From assembly GCA_948146395.1 (NCBI GenBank), contig OX411543.1, positions 36,785,058-36,849,057 of the forward strand: a stretch of 64,000 nt of DNA. Reading direction: 5' to 3'. This DNA comes from Fragum whitleyi (taxonomy: Eukaryota > Mollusca > Bivalvia > Cardiida > Cardiidae). The translations under genes were made by a program, and so were the position numbers. The notes beneath the pieces are model-generated. The model was not told where the DNA came from. It saw only the letters and a program-made list of their open reading frames with translations, and did not search any database. Shown here piece after piece: positions 55,801 through 64,000 of this stretch. Positions within the stretch are counted from its first letter, which is position 1, and the number at the start of each line of letters is the position of its first letter.

Positions 55801-57133
55801 GTGTGGAATTAATGATTTTCTCCACTTGTCTGTGGACAAATAAAAGATTGTTTTCTTCTTGTCTAGAATGAAGTTGAACTTTTCTGCAAACTGAATAGAT
55901 AAATCTTGAGAAAATAATGTTGTAATGGTGAAAATTAAAAACAGCAGTTTCTTTTCTTTTTCCTAGAAATTTTGCATTCTGTATTGTTTGCATGGATGAA
56001 AAAGAGTCATCACTTTCCTTTCATGTTATATTTATTTTCTTTCATTTTGCAAACAATTTTTTTGGGGGTGGGGTGGCTTTACCACTCATTGAAATATAGT
56101 CTAGATAGGGGTCATATTTACTGTTGTCTGTCTGTGGATCTGTCTACAAAACTTTAACAAAAACTTGACATCTGCATTTACATTCCAACCTTTTAAGATA
56201 CAATGCTCATATGTGGCATGTATATAGATATCATTCATTTAGCCGCTGATACTGTCAAGGTCATGTGATGAAGGTCAAAGACAACAGTCAATGTCAGATT
56301 TGAAAAACTACTGATCTGCAGATGCCAAAGTCAAGGTCATGTGATAAAGGCAAGGTCATAAACCAAGGTCAAACATAAAAAAACTCAAGACATTGTTATT
56401 GCTTCAAGCATAGGCAAGGAACAATGCTTATATTTGGCATGTACATAGATATCATTCATATAGCTGCTGATACTAATGTCTAGGTCATGTGATGAAGGTC
56501 AAAGTCAACAGTCAATGTCAGATTGGAAAAAATACCACATCAGGGGCTTTTGTGTTTTACAAACACATCATGTTGTTCATGTCCTGAAAGGATACTTTAT
56601 CTTACTATGATTAAATAGCAGTTATCTTCCATGTATTAACAGAGCAATCCAAACCTTACTATTAATAAGCTTTAGTTAATGCCAAATATAAAACTTGCCA
56701 TTCTAGATTGAATCTAGTAATTAGCCAAGTCAATTAGTTTTGTTTGGTTGCAGCAGCTGTTTTCATAACCAATTTTGCATTTAAGATGACTATGGTTGAA
56801 TGAAAAAAAAATTCTAAAGAGGTTGGAGGAATTGATAATTGTAGAGGCTCTGCCAAGATAATTATCAATTCCCACAACCAAGCCAGATAATTATTCTTAC
56901 AATACACTAAGTATGTATTATTTTTATCTTATAACCTTTATTTGCCTTGTCTTCTTCAATGTTTTTAATAGAGATGCAAGTTTAAAAAAATATCCGCTTT
57001 ATGTCATTGTTCTAAAGATATAAATGTGTTATCATAAAAAAATATCATTTCAGATGCTATCACACAGATATTTGTATAGTTATAAGATAAATAACAAACT
57101 GTCAATCTTTTACAGGGAAACAAGCACAAGTGA
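40654..57133 (+). CDS. GKAP1: GKAP1-like protein (G kinase-anchoring protein 1)
   Basis: In mammals GKAP1 is a Golgi-associated coiled-coil protein that tethers cGMP-dependent protein kinase I. Ten phase-compatible exons give 338 residues (human about 366): 40654-40821, 41230-41370, 42686-42763, 43662-43812, 44708-44853, 48836-48937, 49661-49724, 52755-52825, 55704-55781 and 57116-57133. Landmarks are SRFASLMLDSDDE near the start, a Lys-rich stretch, QWKEWKKLDEE, FEKDLEQALLLSRLE, a second Lys-rich stretch with MSLEEFNKKTDEK, EYEEKFFESIEKDAHKIV, and a C-terminal coiled coil over the last five exons (LKQVKKRNKQL, MKDKSEVLLQVDQLNEVKDE). The order matches vertebrate GKAP1 throughout. The introns are full of repeats and intron 5 is nearly 4 kb. 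Function in molluscs is inferred from the family only. Confidence 0.92.
41230..41370 (+). CDS. GKAP1: GKAP1-like exon 2
   Basis: Encodes LQQLAFGTSSKKNR to TQWKEWKKLDEE. I placed the donor at GTGATG (41371), which joins EE to YTQDAFEKDLEQALLLS as in the family. The frame stays open to a stop at 41422-41424, so retention would give a short protein. Confidence 0.87.
41486..41570. repeat. Small palindrome, TTGTGGGTACT family
   Basis: AACCCTAAGTTGTGGGTACT pairs with GGTACCCACAAAAATAGGGTT around AATTGTCTTGTTGAGACAATT. Confidence 0.65.
42588..42665. repeat. 78-bp near-perfect hairpin
   Basis: TCGATGGATCAGCGCGAAAC...GGGAGTTACAACTG...CCATCGA folds on itself over almost its whole length, with centre CCCTATAAACATATAGGG. 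A near-identical copy is at 49908-49982, with half copies near 44010, 46333 and 54805. It lies just upstream of exon 3 of the GKAP1-like gene. Confidence 0.8.
42686..42763 (+). CDS. GKAP1: GKAP1-like exon 3
   Basis: 26 codons, phase 0 to 0: YTQDAFEKDLEQALLLSRLE then NEQEQQ. This is the best conserved block of the protein. Confidence 0.92.
43325..43478 (+). mobile_element. SINE fragment
   Basis: The body words GATTGTAGACCTATGTGGGA, AGGCAAGGAAAGGATGT, and GGTGCTCCAGCTGCAACG match the SINE family, here in plus orientation. No head or clear tail. Confidence 0.65.
43662..43812 (+). CDS. GKAP1: GKAP1-like exon 4
   Basis: Low-complexity RRKREKSLSESQTETENKTS, a Lys run, then AMSLEEFNKKTDEKKTHAD. 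Phase 0 in, 1 out. Confidence 0.85.
44708..44853 (+). CDS. GKAP1: GKAP1-like exon 5
   Basis: Encodes LDEVEPTRPQTPTTKVPVSE and EEKFFESIEKDAHKIVRRDK. It corresponds to the FNRLEDDVHKIL region of the vertebrate protein. Acceptor TTTGCAG, donor GTAAGT. Confidence 0.9.
45156..46032. repeat. AGCTCACCTGAGC-type element (inverted relative to 38362)
   Basis: Begins TTTAGCTCACCTGAGCACCAAGTGCTCAAGGGAGC and ends ATATCAGGTGAGCGATTTAGGGCCC...TCCTCTTGTTT. It contains three internal repeats of about 250-270 bp (AAACTTGGTCAGAATGTTTG; CTCTAGAAGCCACAAATATG). Intron 5 of the GKAP1-like gene. Confidence 0.7.
46465..48475. repeat. Long AGCTCTACTGACC-type interspersed repeat
   Basis: From TTTTTAGCTCTACTGACCAAAA with a TCTGTCTGTCTGTCTG stretch to AGTGAAGCAATACTGGGCCTCTTGTTCC. 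Internal tandem units of 120-150 bp contain GATCAGAATTCAACCAAA and CTCTGAAACTACTGATC. Non-coding. Confidence 0.65.
48524..48800. mobile_element. GCGTAGCTCCCATT MITE, uninterrupted copy
   Basis: Ends GGGCGTAGCTCCCATTATGC and TAGCTACGCCTATG, with an inner hairpin CATCGAAACTACAGCTTATT...AAGCTGTAGTTACGATG. It is the reference for the split copy at 27592-29712. It ends 35 bp before the acceptor of exon 6. Confidence 0.7.
48836..48937 (+). CDS. GKAP1: GKAP1-like exon 6
   Basis: 34 codons: QYAAESVITAKYQEKIKKLE then EVEFLKATMKKQE, a coiled-coil segment. Phase 0 to 0. Confidence 0.9.
49661..49724 (+). CDS. GKAP1: GKAP1-like exon 7
   Basis: Encodes DELKQVKKRNKQLCVILAQGE, matching the YKEVKARNAQLLKMLQEGE block. 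The final A joins TG to make Met. Confidence 0.9.
49908..49982. repeat. 75-bp near-perfect hairpin, second copy
   Basis: GGCTCGGCGCGAAACAGTTG pairs with CAACTGTTTTGCGCTGAGCC across the centre TAACTCCCTATATGTTTATAGGGAGTTA. Confidence 0.8.
50000..50812. repeat. Interspersed repeat with AAGGTCATGTGACAAGGT units
   Basis: A CTGTCTGTCTGC start, about four tandem units with TCAAGTCTATTCAAGGTAC and GGTGATAGATCTCAA, and the end GGGGGCATTTGTGTTTCACAAACGCATCTTG. It is the inverse of 26905-27150, with a relative at 56090-56575. Confidence 0.65.
50938..51225. repeat. TAGCTTGGCTATTTTC repeat
   Basis: Contains ATTTTCGGAGAAAACCCGAGG, GTCGTTGTCGTTGTCGTGCG and the end CCGTAGGCGGTGCTTTGGTTTTAGC. Its layout resembles other low-coding repeats in this window, but no second copy is seen. 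Confidence 0.45.
52476..52704 (-). mobile_element. piggyBac-like MITE, copy 6
   Basis: 229 bp from TTAA to TTAA, starting CCCTTTGCTGTTTAATCCC. It ends about 50 bp upstream of exon 8 of the GKAP1-like gene. Confidence 0.85.
52755..52825 (+). CDS. GKAP1: GKAP1-like exon 8
   Basis: MKDKSEVLLQVDQLNEVKDE then LTSQ, matching the EMKDKAEILLQVDE block of vertebrate GKAP1. Phase fits both ways. Confidence 0.92.
52868..52990 (+). mobile_element. SINE fragment
   Basis: GGAGGCTAGGAAAGGATTAATGG to GAATGTTGAAAGGGGCTTAAAACC matches the SINE 3' half in plus orientation. Confidence 0.6.
53575..53765 (+). mobile_element. SINE fragment
   Basis: ACTCATTCTTTCCAACTATTTGTC through GGATAGCTGCTGGAGGCTTGG to GAAAGCAGTGTTAAACC. 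Same family, plus orientation, head lost. Confidence 0.65.
53780..55700. other. GKAP1-like intron 8, repeats only
   Basis: Contains two imperfect copies of a segment with GCAAAATCCTCAGGCTCTGC and CAGAGCCTGAGGATTTTGCC in inverted order (about 54100 and 55035), a C-run near 55075, and an AGCTGACATGAGC...CAGGGTGAGC element start at 54700. No exon is seen. Confidence 0.45.
55704..55781 (+). CDS. GKAP1: GKAP1-like exon 9
   Basis: VSELTAELEKERSKVHTMRA then ELDKLK, the counterpart of [21 protein letters not shown]. Phase 0 to 0. Confidence 0.92.
56090..56575. repeat. Interspersed repeat with AAGGTCATGTGATGAAGG units
   Basis: Relative of 50000-50812: CTGTCTGTCTGTGG start, two units with GGCATGTAYATAGATATCATTC, and the end GGGGCTTTTGTGTTTTACAAACACATCATG. 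Confidence 0.6.
57116..57133 (+). CDS. GKAP1: GKAP1-like terminal exon
   Basis: GNKHK then TGA, after a CTTTTACAG acceptor and in phase with exon 9. Vertebrate GKAP1 ends in a similar short Gly/Lys-rich tail. GTGAGT overlaps the stop (57130), so splicing to a further, unseen exon is possible. Confidence 0.6.
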   Translation, partial: GNKHK

Positions 57134-57646
57134 GTCAGGAATATGGTACCAGAAGGATTTTGTCTAGAGTATCTGTGCAGGGGTGTGGAAATACAGAATT
57201 TCCCCTCTTGTCCCTGAAAAAGTAAAAGATGAATTTCTACTTGTCCTGGATCAAAAACAACTTGTCACAATAAAAAAAAATCAATTTTGAGGAAACATTG
57301 TTTTTAAAGAAGGAAATGCTGGACTTGGAATGCAGACTTCTACCCTTTGGTATTATCATTTTGATAATCAATCACTTATGTCTATTTAGTACCATTCTGA
57401 TATTTGTCCTGGTATTTACTTGTCCAGGGACAAGTGGCATAGAAAAAAGGACTTGTCAGCAGGTAGAAAAGCCCATATCGGACATTTGGGGCATGGGAAT
57501 TCCACACCCCTGATCTGTGACTTTTGAAAGGAAAACAAGTCTAGTCAAGAAACTGCTCTTTAGAATCTGTTAAAGAGTTTGGGGGATTTTCAGCAAGGGT
57601 GTGTGCTTAATGTTAAAAACTAAGTGCTAATGATATTGGATGTGTA

Positions 57647-58231
57647 TACACTACTCAAAAGTTCTAAGCGGCCACCTTACCTTTCTCCGTTTTTCACACA
57701 TTTTCCGCTTTTATTTTGAAATGTTAACTTTGTCTTTGGAAAGAGTTGCCATTCAGGCATCATTCTATCCGATTGTTTTGTAAAATCATGCATCAGTAAG
57801 TTCTTAAGACGGAATTTACTGCACGTACCCTCAAATTCAAAAGTCACAAAAATGACAATTTTTAAAGAAATTTGAATTTTTCGACACATGAAAAACGCAA
57901 ATCCTATCAATTTTTTGTACTGATATCAGTGATAAAACATATGAGGACTTCTAAAAATAATAAGAAATGCCACAACTTTGTACACAATCCTTATCCTAAC
58001 AAGAAATGTCAAAAATACCCCACCCACCAATGTTAACTTTGAAATCGACGGTACTCCTACTTTCGTTTAATTTTTAAACATTTCTTGTTGAAATATTTCA
58101 CTGGTTTTTCTCTTACTGACTTCATAAATGATTTGGCTGCATTATATTAGCAAAAACGGGATGAAACCATGCGGCATTAATAACATATGACCAAAAAGGC
58201 ATGTGGCCGCTTAGGAGTTTTGAGGAGTGTA
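57647..58231. mobile_element. 585-bp Tc1/mariner-type MITE
   Basis: Ends TACACTACTCAAAAGTTCTAA and its reverse complement (TTAGGAGTTTTGAGGAGTGTA), both followed inward by GCGGCCAC or GTGGCCGC. TA flanks. No transposase. Confidence 0.7.
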
Positions 58232-58644
58232 TGACTGATTGAATTTATACTTCATGTAAAAAAAATGTGTACTTTTCCAATAAATTGACCACTTGGAAAA
58301 TGAAAAATAGAATAAAATGGTGACCAAAATTATGAAACTAACATAAACAAAAAAATGTACTTACTACATTTTTGCCTAATTTTGATATGTCATGAGGACA
58401 GACATTATCGTGGTTGCCAAACAACAGTGTAATGCTTGTGTCATTTTGGTCCAACATAGGGCAACCCTTTTGCTAAATACAATTTCATTGAAAAAATGGT
58501 TATATTTGAAATAGTATGAAAAATAATGCTTTGTTATGTTTTGTTTGTATCAAGTGACAGTATGAGAAGGGATGCTGTACAATAGACATAAAGAGGGATA
58601 TGGGGTTATGTGTTGAAAAGGGATTTATAAGAAAAAAAAAAGAA

Positions 58645-58897
58645 TGTGACCCATGATGCAATAAGGGACCATCTGGGAAATCTGTAAAATAAATGTTTGA
58701 AAATGAGATTATCTCAAGCATAGGTCAACCAGAGGCTGCAGTTTTGATACAGAATGGTGGAATGATCATTCTAGATTAAAAAAATCAGTCAGGTGCTAAA
58801 AGTTACAATCCTAGTCAGCCTGCATATTCCACATACTCTGACGAGCTGCAAAATTTTACACACTACCTAGATAGACCGTTTGTGCTTGACAGGTCAT
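58645..58897. repeat. Palindromic MITE, GTGACCCGTCA family (diverged)
   Basis: GTGACCCATGATGCAATAAG at the left and CTTGACAGGTCATA at the right. The inner CCTAGTCAGCCTGC...CTGACGAG corresponds to the palindrome at 17064-17323. Confidence 0.6.
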
Positions 58898-58931
58898 AGA
58901 CTGTTCCTTTTTCCTTTGATGGATCACAAAT

Positions 58932-59168
58932 GAGCCGGTGCATGACATTTCCAACAATTTCAACTCTGCGCCAAGTAAAGACTCTGGCCAGCCTGTGCAG
59001 TTGCACAGTCTGGCTAGAGTCTTCACTGTGCCCTTTTTAAGACAGATTAGGTCTCAACGTATCTTAATATAATATGGTTATCTTCTAATTACACTGTGTT
59101 AATGTGTATACCATTTAATATACCTGACTCACGCACATGTCAAATTGTTGGAATTGTCACGCACAGGC
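58932..59168. repeat. Palindromic MITE, CTGTGCGTGACATTTC family
   Basis: GAGCCGGTGCATGACATTTC at the left, AATTGTCACGCACAGGCT at the right, and a GGCCAGCCTGTGCAGTTGCACAGTCTGGC centre. Confidence 0.7.
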
Positions 59169-59398
59169 TAAAATGTGATTGTTAGGGAACCAGATAAGAT
59201 GAGTGTGAAACAATCCATATCGATTATTTCTCATCCAAAAGTTATGTTGTGGGTACTCTTTGAAATTGCCATGAAGAGACATTTTCAATGAGTACCCACA
59301 ACATTTAATTTGATAAACAAGAATTTGGATTTTTATTTGGGCCGTAGGTAGGCGTAAATTGGTATTACCTTCTCTTTCAGTTGATCCATCTAAATGAC

Positions 59399-59549
59399 TT
59401 AAGGTAGTGGACCCATAATAGTTCTGCAATGTTTCAGAACTCCTGAACTTTAACAGTGATGACAAAGGTTTCTAATGTTTTTTGGTCAACATTATGAAAG
59501 ATCATGAGTTCTGAAATGTTGCAGAACTATGATAGGTCCACTTCCTTTA
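59399..59549. repeat. MITE, GGTAGTGGACC family
   Basis: TTAAGGTAGTGGACCCATAAT at the left and ATAGGTCCACTTCC at the right. Confidence 0.65.
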
Positions 59550-59853
59550 GCCAGAGTTTTTGTATGACATCAACTAAATGGGTACCTAGGGACTCAAAAG
59601 TAAGGTTCATTAGGGTCATTGCCTAAGGTTGGGAACCCTGTTTTAATTATAGTCATTTTTTTTTATCTATTGTCATCTTTTTGTCTAAATAGTGAACTAT
59701 TTTCTGGCTAAAGATACACAAGGTTGAATTGAAAAAGAAATGGGTTTTTCAAAGTAAATAGGGAAGAGGTAGCTATTGTTAGCTAGGGTGCTCCTGAAGG
59801 AATAAGGGTCTCTCATCCTCCCTTGTTTTCAATGACAAACAGCCATCAGACCC

Positions 59854-60078
59854 GAGGTAATAAAACTTTTCTTATGCTCAAATCAAAATTTACTCAAATT
59901 TCAAATTAAAATGTAAGCTTTAATTCTGCTTTAATACTGTAATAAATGTATGAACATAAAATGTAATATTAATAAGTTGTTAGAAAAACAACTTATTAAT
60001 ATTATCTTTCATGTTCATACATTTGTTTGAATTCTAAGTTTATATTCTCAGTTGAGAATGAGAAAAGTTTTATAACTC
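59854..60078. repeat. 225-bp palindromic MITE
   Basis: GAGGTAATAAAACTTTTCTTATG at the left pairs with GAGAAAAGTTTTATAACTC at the right. The centre TAATATTAATAAGTTGTT...AACAACTTATTAATATTA is a perfect hairpin. Confidence 0.75.
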
Positions 60079-60079
60079 A

Positions 60080-61435
60080 GGGCCCAGAAATATCCTTGTC
60101 TTATACATGTGTAAGATCACATTCTAAATGACATCATAAAAACGTCATAAAACGTATGTTATTGCATTTTTTCTGTCATCTGAGTATTAACCCTTGTCAT
60201 GCTGAATAAAAAACCTTAACAAAATTATACATAAATCAAAGTTCTGAAAGTTCTGTATTTCCTATTTGTGAGTCAGCATTTGATTTTGAAAATATAATTT
60301 ACGAAAGTTCTCTGGTTTGAAAAGGAAAATCAGGTTGTATGGACCAAGATCAGACTGCACATATGTGCAGGCTGATGATTGTCCATACCTCCTGCTGCCA
60401 AAGCAGGAATATTCCAGGATCAACATGACAAGGGTTAAAAATTTGTCTAAACTTACAAAAATATATTGTTAATGTGAGGAAAGAATCTGAAACAAGGTCA
60501 TCTTAGCCTAGTTTAGAATATAAAAGTTATTCAGCTTGCTAGGGATTGCTGAAGAACATTAGTATTCTATACTCAGTTAAGATCTGCTTGTCTCAAATAG
60601 AATTTCATGACAGATCCTTTATCTTGTATCTCATGGCAGAAATGTGCTGCTTTAATGTTAAGGGACGGAGAGATTATTTGTTGATTCTGTGGAGGTATGA
60701 ACCTAATCAAACTGTATGTGAAGTGGATTCATACAAGATGTGATTACCGTAGGTTCTTTATCTTCATATCTCAATGAAATCAGCAAATACTCTCTTCATA
60801 TCTTATTTTAAATATCATGAAGCAAAAATGCTATGATTATCCACTAGGAAACTTATTTCTTACTGGACTACTTTGTGAGGAAGCTTACAAAATAGCTGTG
60901 TACTTATAATTATTTTTATTGAGGAGTATAATCAACTTTTCAGCCAATCAGAATACAGGGACCTTGATGGATATAACTGAAATTCAATTATTTATAGTTA
61001 AAGACAAAGACTCAATACGGTATGTCAACAACAAAAATTAGAATTCTATTGTTTGCGAGTTATTTTAAACCGAAGACTTGGTTAAAGTTGACTTCCAAAT
61101 TGTTTTATATTGGATTACTTTTTTAATGAAAATAATAAAATGAACAAATTAAATATCTGTATAAATTTATATCTTAACCCTTTTCTTGCTGCACACAGAA
61201 AATTTCTATACAAAACCAGGGTTTAAGGGAAGTAGGCTTTGTGCAACTGAGATGCAGAAATATGTAGCCAGGACTCTCAAAACTATGTGATGTTAGTCCC
61301 ATAGACCCTCAGAGAATCAGCTTCAGAAAAAAAATTGAAGACTGTTTAAAACAGTTTTCAATACTTTCCTGAAGTTGAGCTCAAAATGTTAATATACTAC
61401 TTCCAATTTCTTTACCTTTAACTAGGAAACAGCTT
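60080..61435. other. Intergenic, no gene seen
   Basis: Scattered repeat pieces, such as the CAGACTGCACATATGTGCAGGCTGA motif near 60350 that also occurs near 43185. No exon or RNA gene is recognised. Confidence 0.4.
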
Positions 61436-61439
61436 GCAA

Positions 61440-63290
61440 TGATATTAGGATCACCCTGAATCCGTTGTCTGTCGTGTGTCTTCCGACGTCAACAATTTTG
61501 AACTTCTTCTCAGAAACCATTGGGCTGATTTCAATGAAATTTTGCCAAAATGTTCCTTGGGTGACTCTTTCAATAATTCACAAAAATCTGATTGGCCCAT
61601 AAATATGGGCATTGCAGGGCGTGGCCATACCTCGCAGTAAAAGACTTAAATACAAGATAATTCGGATTTCGTTGCGTTTTCTTTTTGAAAATCCTGGCGT
61701 CAAGAAAACTGGGATTTTTGTATGCAATATCAATGACAGAGGTTGTAACGCTGTAGGGAAGAAACTGTAACGTACCAAAAAATTATGCAGAGTCCGTAAC
61801 ATACACAAAAAATGAAAAAAAGCATATAAGTTTCGAAATAGAAGACGTTCCTATAACGGGACCGAGGGGTTTTAACGCCAAACAGATAAAATGTTTCAAT
61901 ATTTTTTTCTTTTTGTTCTTAATATCCAAAAAGCAGTAGACACACTGTTTTCGATCAAATTTGCCTCAAAATTTTTTTTTACCGAAATATCAATATCAAA
62001 AATATTTCGATCGGGATTATTCATTATCTTAGGAAGGGAATAGGAATAAATAAAAAGACAAACGTGTCTTCTGATTGTACAAATAATGTAGAAACCGACA
62101 TGTATTCATACAATTAGCAGACGCCTTAACAGTTTTCATTGCGAATCCTTAACATGTTTTCATGCATAGGTATTTTTCCGTTGTAACAGTTCTTGGGTGG
62201 TGATTTATTCCAAAAGTCAATCATGCAAGAAAATTGTTGAAAAACATGTTCCTTTAACTCACATGAGCTCAAAGCGAATATTTGTGATTACCTTTTGTCT
62301 TTCGTGTGCTGGTCATTGTCTTTCGGAATTCATCAACAATTCTTTGAACTATTTAGTAACCAATGGGCTGATTTCAACCAAACTTGGCATAAACTTTCCT
62401 TGGTGACCCTTTACAAAACTTGTTCATTAAAAAATGATAGATCAGGAAATATTAATGTGGATGAAATCTATTAACATCTCATCACAAACAAGTGGACCAA
62501 TTTCAACAAACTTGGCCTGAATGTTTTTCAGGTGAACTTTTTCAAAAACTGTTTGTGAATTTTTTATTTGTGCCAAGCTAGAGGCGTTGCAGGATTGGGC
62601 TTACTTTGACCCTGAATTCTTTCATCATATCCTTATAAACCAATGTGAGGACTCTAGCTAAACTTTAAAGAAATATTCCTTTCGGTGACCCTTTTCAGGA
62701 CTTGTTTATTCCCAAATATAGGCATTGTAGGGATAGGCTTATTTTGAGCATGAAATCTCCAAACATCTTCTGCCAAGTAACCAACGAGTGGATTTCAACC
62801 AAACTTGGCAGACATGTTCTTTGGATGATCTTTCTCAAGTTCGTGAAATTTGGATTGATTCCCGATAAACGGGCTTGGTATGGCAGGCCTTATTTGGCAC
62901 TGAGCACTTTTAACGTGTTCTTCACCAAAAGACCAATTGGCAGATTTCAACAAAACTTGGCAGAAGTGTTCCTTGGTTTGGCCCTTCTCAAAACTTGTTC
63001 ATGAAATACTGATTGACCCTGAAATATCGGCATAGCATGAGGAGCTTATTTTGATTCTGATGTCATTAAACACCATCTCATCACAAACAAATGGACCGAT
63101 TTCAACTTGACATGAATTATTCTCAAGTGATCCTTTAGAAAACTTGGTCTGAAATTATGACTGGCAACAAAATAAAGGCAGTAGGGGGCTTATTTTGACT
63201 TTAAATCGTGATCTCTCCTATCAACCCTTCTTTTTTGATTGCAAGTTTGCAGATACAGGTGAGCGATTTAGGGCAACTTAAGCCCTGTTG
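61440..63290. repeat. AGCTCACCTGAGC-related long repeat
   Basis: Tandem-like units with ATTTCAACCAAACTTGGCA, TTCCTTGGGTGACC and CCCAAATATAGGCATTGTAGGG, ending CAGGTGAGCGATTTAGGGC. An unrelated 500-bp piece (about 61640-62170) seems to interrupt it. Confidence 0.55.
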
Positions 63291-63379
63291 TTATTTGTTA
63301 ATAAATTTATACAAAATTGCTGAATTGGGAAGGTCTCTATTTTTTGTTTCATCAAAGATTATACGGCTCACTAATTTTT

Positions 63380-64000
63380 TAGCTCCACTGGCTGAAAGCC
63401 ACTGGGGCTATTGTCATGGCATTGTGTCCGTCGTGCGGTCGTCCATCCGTCCGTCCGTGCGTGCGAGCGTCGGGTCGTAAACTTTTTCTTTAAAAATCTT
63501 CTCCTCAGAAACTACTGGATGAATTTCAACCAAACTTCACAGGAATGATCCTTGGGTGACCCTCTTTCAAAGTCGTTCAAGAAATTTTGATCCAATGAAA
63601 AACATGGATTTAATGGGCGTGGCTAATTTCCAAATATGGTAAAAAGTGAGTTTTCTCAGATTCTAATAGATGGATACCAATTAAATTTTACATGAATAAT
63701 CCTTGGGTGACCTTTTATCAGTCTACTAAAAATTATTCTGATTGAATGAAAAATATGTATTTCTCTCTATGTCATTTCTCTCTATGTTATATAGTGGAAA
63801 CTTTGAAATCGTTTTCTCAGAATGTAATTGATGGATATCAACCAAATTTCACTGGAATGATCCTTGAGTGAACCTTTATCATGCAGCGAAAAATTAATGT
63901 CATTGGATGAAAAATATGTATTCTATGGGTAGAGGTCATTCTCTATATGTGATATAGAGGAAACTTTGATAATAATTTCAAAATTAGTAGAACCCAAACT
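63380..64000. repeat. AGCTCCACTGGC-type repeat, cut by the window end
   Basis: TTTTTAGCTCCACTGGCTGAAAGCC with CCGTCCGTCCGTGCGTGCG, then units with CAACCAAATTTCACTGGAATG. It is the same family as 15374-16230. Confidence 0.65.

Overview
This is a eukaryotic window: the genes are split by GT-AG introns, the intergenic DNA is AT-rich, and there are many SINEs, MITEs and long interspersed repeats. A chitin synthase with a large cysteine- and N-glycosylation-rich outside loop, plus tRNA-derived SINEs ending in (TCAA)n and the AGCTCACCTGAGC-type repeats, point to a lophotrochozoan, most likely a bivalve mollusc. The species cannot be told from the sequence.

Layout. (1) 1-8734 is copy A of a segmental duplication; it carries the last two exons of a 5-formyltetrahydrofolate cyclo-ligase (MTHFS) on the minus strand. 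(2) 9624-21970 is a multi-exon chitin synthase on the plus strand. All catalytic motifs are readable, but the gene has a one-base frameshift, a 149-bp retrotransposon-tail-like insertion just before the QRRRW motif, and an in-frame TAA. (3) 21971-29800 is gene-free and rich in mobile elements, including an array of about eight 165-bp repeats nested in a MITE. (4) About 29809-35027 is copy B of the duplication. It runs into the complete four-exon MTHFS gene (39108 down to 32085, minus strand; 203 codons plus stop). (5) 36999-38240 is a decayed Tc1-like transposon inside MTHFS intron 1. (6) 40654-57133 is a ten-exon gene for a GKAP1-like protein (338 codons), head-to-head with MTHFS across about 1.5 kb. 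(7) 57134-64000 holds only repeats.

The three genes belong to different pathways (cell-surface chitin, one-carbon metabolism, kinase anchoring), and nothing suggests they act together. The best story is structural. A/B homology stops abruptly inside MTHFS intron 2. This is what a tandem duplication of a roughly 26-kb unit (chitin synthase plus the 3' half of MTHFS) would leave, and it predicts a second chitin synthase copy to the left of the window. The A/B pair also supplies natural filled and empty sites that define exact ends and target duplications for piggyBac-like, Tc1-like and SINE insertions.
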